From: JBKHHU01 sp046539045
GTDB taxonomy: Bacteria; Planctomycetota; Phycisphaerae; SM23-33
Length of the DNA: 6,466 nucleotides
Direction of reading: 5' to 3'
NCBI GenBank assembly: GCA_046539045.1
Contig: JBKHHU010000188.1
Coordinates: 1-6,466, forward strand
The notes under the pieces were generated by a model. It had not been told where the DNA came from. It did not search any database and saw only the letters and a list, made by a program, of their open reading frames with translations. The translations under genes and the position numbers were made by a program. Positions 5,355 to 6,466 of the stretch are shown in pieces. The stretch's first letter is position 1. Each line of letters starts with the position of its first letter.

Positions 5355-6122
5355 CTAAATTTCCCGCATGTCGTCCAACGCCGGAAATTCGCTTCGGTAG
5401 GTCCGCAACGCCTCGGCATCCAGATCGGCAGACACCGCTGCGGGCTTCTGCGGGCCCTCGGCGAGGATCTCCCCCTTCGGGTCGATGATCATGGACGCGC
5501 CGGGATAGGCGACGTTCGGGTCCGAGCCGGTGCGGTTGACCGCAGCGACATAGGCCTGGTTCTCGATGGCCCGGGCGATCAGCAGTGCCCGCCAGTGATG
5601 GACGCGGGCGGCAGGCCAGTCGGCGATGACCGTCAGTAGCGTGGCGCCGTCGGCAGTGAGCTTGCGGTACTGTTCGGGAAACCGCAGGTCGTAGCAGATG
5701 CTCAAGCCGATGCGGAAGTCGGCGTGATCGAAGGCGGCTGGGCGGTCGCCGGGTGAGTAGTGATCGGTCTCGCCGGCGAAGCTGAAGGGGTGGATTTTCG
5801 TGTAGCGGGCCAGCCGGGCCCCGTCCGGCCCGACGGCGACGGCCTGGTTGAGCCCGCGTCCGTCCGGGGCGGGGTTGACCACCCCGCCGATCACAGCACA
5901 GCCGCTCCGGCGGGCGAGGTCCGCCAGAAATGCCTCAGCCGGCTTGTCGTCGCCCTGCGCCACCGCGGGCACGTCCATGCTGAAGCCCGTGGAGAACATT
6001 TCGGGCAGGAGGATCAGCCCTCCCGGCGGGGGGGCCGCGGAATCCATGAGGGCGTGGACCCGCTCGAAGCTGGCCTGCGGGTCTTCCCAGGCGATATCGA
6101 ATTGCAGGCAGGTTACGTGCAT
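5355..6122 (-). CDS. Nitrilase-superfamily carbon-nitrogen hydrolase, omega-amidase-like
   Basis: This is a cytoplasmic amidase of the nitrilase superfamily, 255 residues, closest in pattern to omega-amidases (YafV/Nit2), which hydrolyse alpha-keto acid amides such as alpha-ketoglutaramate. The catalytic residues are visible: Glu41 in LLPEMFSTGF, Lys109 in YTKIHPFSFAGE, Glu117 in the same motif and Cys143 in SICYDLRFPEQYR. Further family motifs are NRTGSDPNVAYPG (196-208) and the IDPKGE strand (213-218). The start chosen is the ATG at 6122-6120, where the product begins MHVTCLQFDIAW as family members do and GGGAG lies 6 bases upstream. The frame stays open further upstream, but that part overlaps fmdB and has no domain. 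The gene follows fmdB by 32 bases and is probably cotranscribed with it. The superfamily is certain; the omega-amidase assignment is probable. Confidence 0.93.
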   Translation of the reverse strand: MHVTCLQFDIAWEDPQASFERVHALMDSAAPPPGGLILLPEMFSTGFSMDVPAVAQGDDKPAEAFLADLARRSGCAVIGGVVNPAPDGRGLNQAVAVGPDGARLARYTKIHPFSFAGETDHYSPGDRPAAFDHADFRIGLSICYDLRFPEQYRKLTADGATLLTVIADWPAARVHHWRALLIARAIENQAYVAAVNRTGSDPNVAYPGASMIIDPKGEILAEGPQKPAAVSADLDAEALRTYRSEFPALDDMREI

Positions 6123-6154
6123 GGTCGGCTCCCGGGGATCGTGTGGAGCGGGGG

Positions 6155-6403
6155 TTACTCCGCGTGCGGGCACTTGCCGTCGGCGCACGGCGGCGTCTTG
6201 CCGTTGGAGCCGCCACAAGACTTGTTCTTGTAGTCGGTTGCGTAGAATCCGCTGCCTTTGAACATCACGGCAGCTCCGGCTCCGATCAGCCGCTTGACCT
6301 TGCCCCTGCACTCCGGACAGGTCTTGACCGGGCTGGCCGTCATCTGCTGGAACTTCTCGAACCGATGGCCGCACTCGGTGCATTCATAGTCGTACGTCGG
6401 CAT
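6155..6403 (-). CDS. FmdB-type zinc ribbon protein
   Basis: The 82-residue product begins MPTYDYECTECGHRFE, the hallmark of the FmdB/CxxC_CxxC_SSSS family. Two zinc-binding pairs are C8-x-x-C11 and C29-x-x-C32, followed by GSGFYATDY (50-58), a segment shared by many family members. A Gly/Lys-rich tail adds C63, C73, C78 and H80. The family was named after a putative regulator of formamidase/amidase expression in Methylophilus, and its biochemical role is still unclear. Here it stands directly before an amidase-type hydrolase gene, which fits that theme but may be chance. The ATG at 6403-6401 has GAGGT about 9 bases upstream on the minus strand. It is the first gene of the probable leftward transcript. 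Confidence 0.93.
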   Translation of the reverse strand: MPTYDYECTECGHRFEKFQQMTASPVKTCPECRGKVKRLIGAGAAVMFKGSGFYATDYKNKSCGGSNGKTPPCADGKCPHAE

Positions 6404-6439
6404 GGTAAAACTACCTCAATTCGGGGACAGAATTACGGC

Positions 6440-6445
6440 ATTATA
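6440..6445 (-). promoter_or_regulatory. Perfect -10 box for the fmdB-nitrilase transcript
   Basis: The minus strand carries TATAAT, predicting a transcript start near 6433 and a leader of about 30 bases before the fmdB ATG. A -35 box at normal spacing would fall at the very edge of the window, within or beyond the CACGAATT-type repeat, so it cannot be judged. Confidence 0.5.
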
Positions 6446-6454
6446 CAACAGCTG

Positions 6455-6466
6455 GGTCCACGAATT
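6455..6466 (+). repeat. Edge-truncated copy of the CACGAATT repeat
   Basis: GGTCCACGAATT is identical over 12 bases to 3771-3782, the start of the outer left arm, in the same orientation. The upstream ACGGC box of the other arms is missing here. The window ends before the second unit, so extent and structure are unknown. Confidence 0.6.

Noticed and set aside
6123..6383. Upstream extension of the nitrilase frame by 87 codons
   Set aside because: The extra part overlaps the fmdB gene in another frame, has Arg/Gln-rich shadow composition and no domain. The ATG at 6122-6120 has a good ribosome site and a canonical family N-terminus.

Overview
The window is GC-rich, gene-dense bacterial DNA. It carries six intact or near-intact protein genes, the start codon of a seventh at the left edge, one gene remnant and one large inverted-repeat element. 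No phage, integrase, transposase, CRISPR, rRNA or tRNA signal was seen. Gene content (a GH42 beta-galactosidase, enolase-superfamily and amidohydrolase genes, a 5-TM MscS channel, an FmdB zinc ribbon) and the CACGAATT/CACAGATT repeats between genes suggest a Planctomycetes/PVC-type environmental bacterium. That placement is an inference and no sequence here proves it.

Layout. Bases 1-14 are the first codons of a leftward gene with a strong ribosome binding site. It is divergent from a rightward MscS-type mechanosensitive channel (177-1352), and two sigma70-like promoters appear to share their -35 region at 64-70. A hairpin followed by a short T run (1398-1436) separates the channel from a complete cytoplasmic GH42 beta-galactosidase (1466-3490). 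A small two-helix membrane protein follows (about 3541-3756). The next 390 bases hold no credible gene but form one large, nearly symmetric imperfect palindrome made of four related arms, an outer CACGAATT pair and an inner CACAGATT pair. It ends on the last base of the stop codon of the next gene.

The right half reads leftward: an FmdB-type zinc-ribbon protein (6155-6403), a nitrilase-superfamily omega-amidase-like enzyme (5355-6122), a C-terminal scrap of an enolase-superfamily (mandelate racemase/muconate lactonizing) gene (5127-5336) and an amidohydrolase-2-like protein (4148-5122). They are packed with gaps of 4 to 32 bases and no visible terminator, so they probably share one transcript driven by a TATAAT box at 6440-6445. 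The racemase scrap suggests a deletion that joined the downstream part of a sugar-acid catabolic operon to the fmdB-nitrilase unit. The amidohydrolase has also lost most residues that bind metal and catalyse in its family, so it may be a pseudoenzyme or a decaying gene.

The most interesting observations are the nested palindrome, whose two arm pairs differ in sequence yet each stay self-complementary; a second, edge-truncated copy of its motif next to the fmdB promoter (6455-6466); and the amidohydrolase with a dismantled active site and an extra C-terminal extension. The remaining genes look ordinary.
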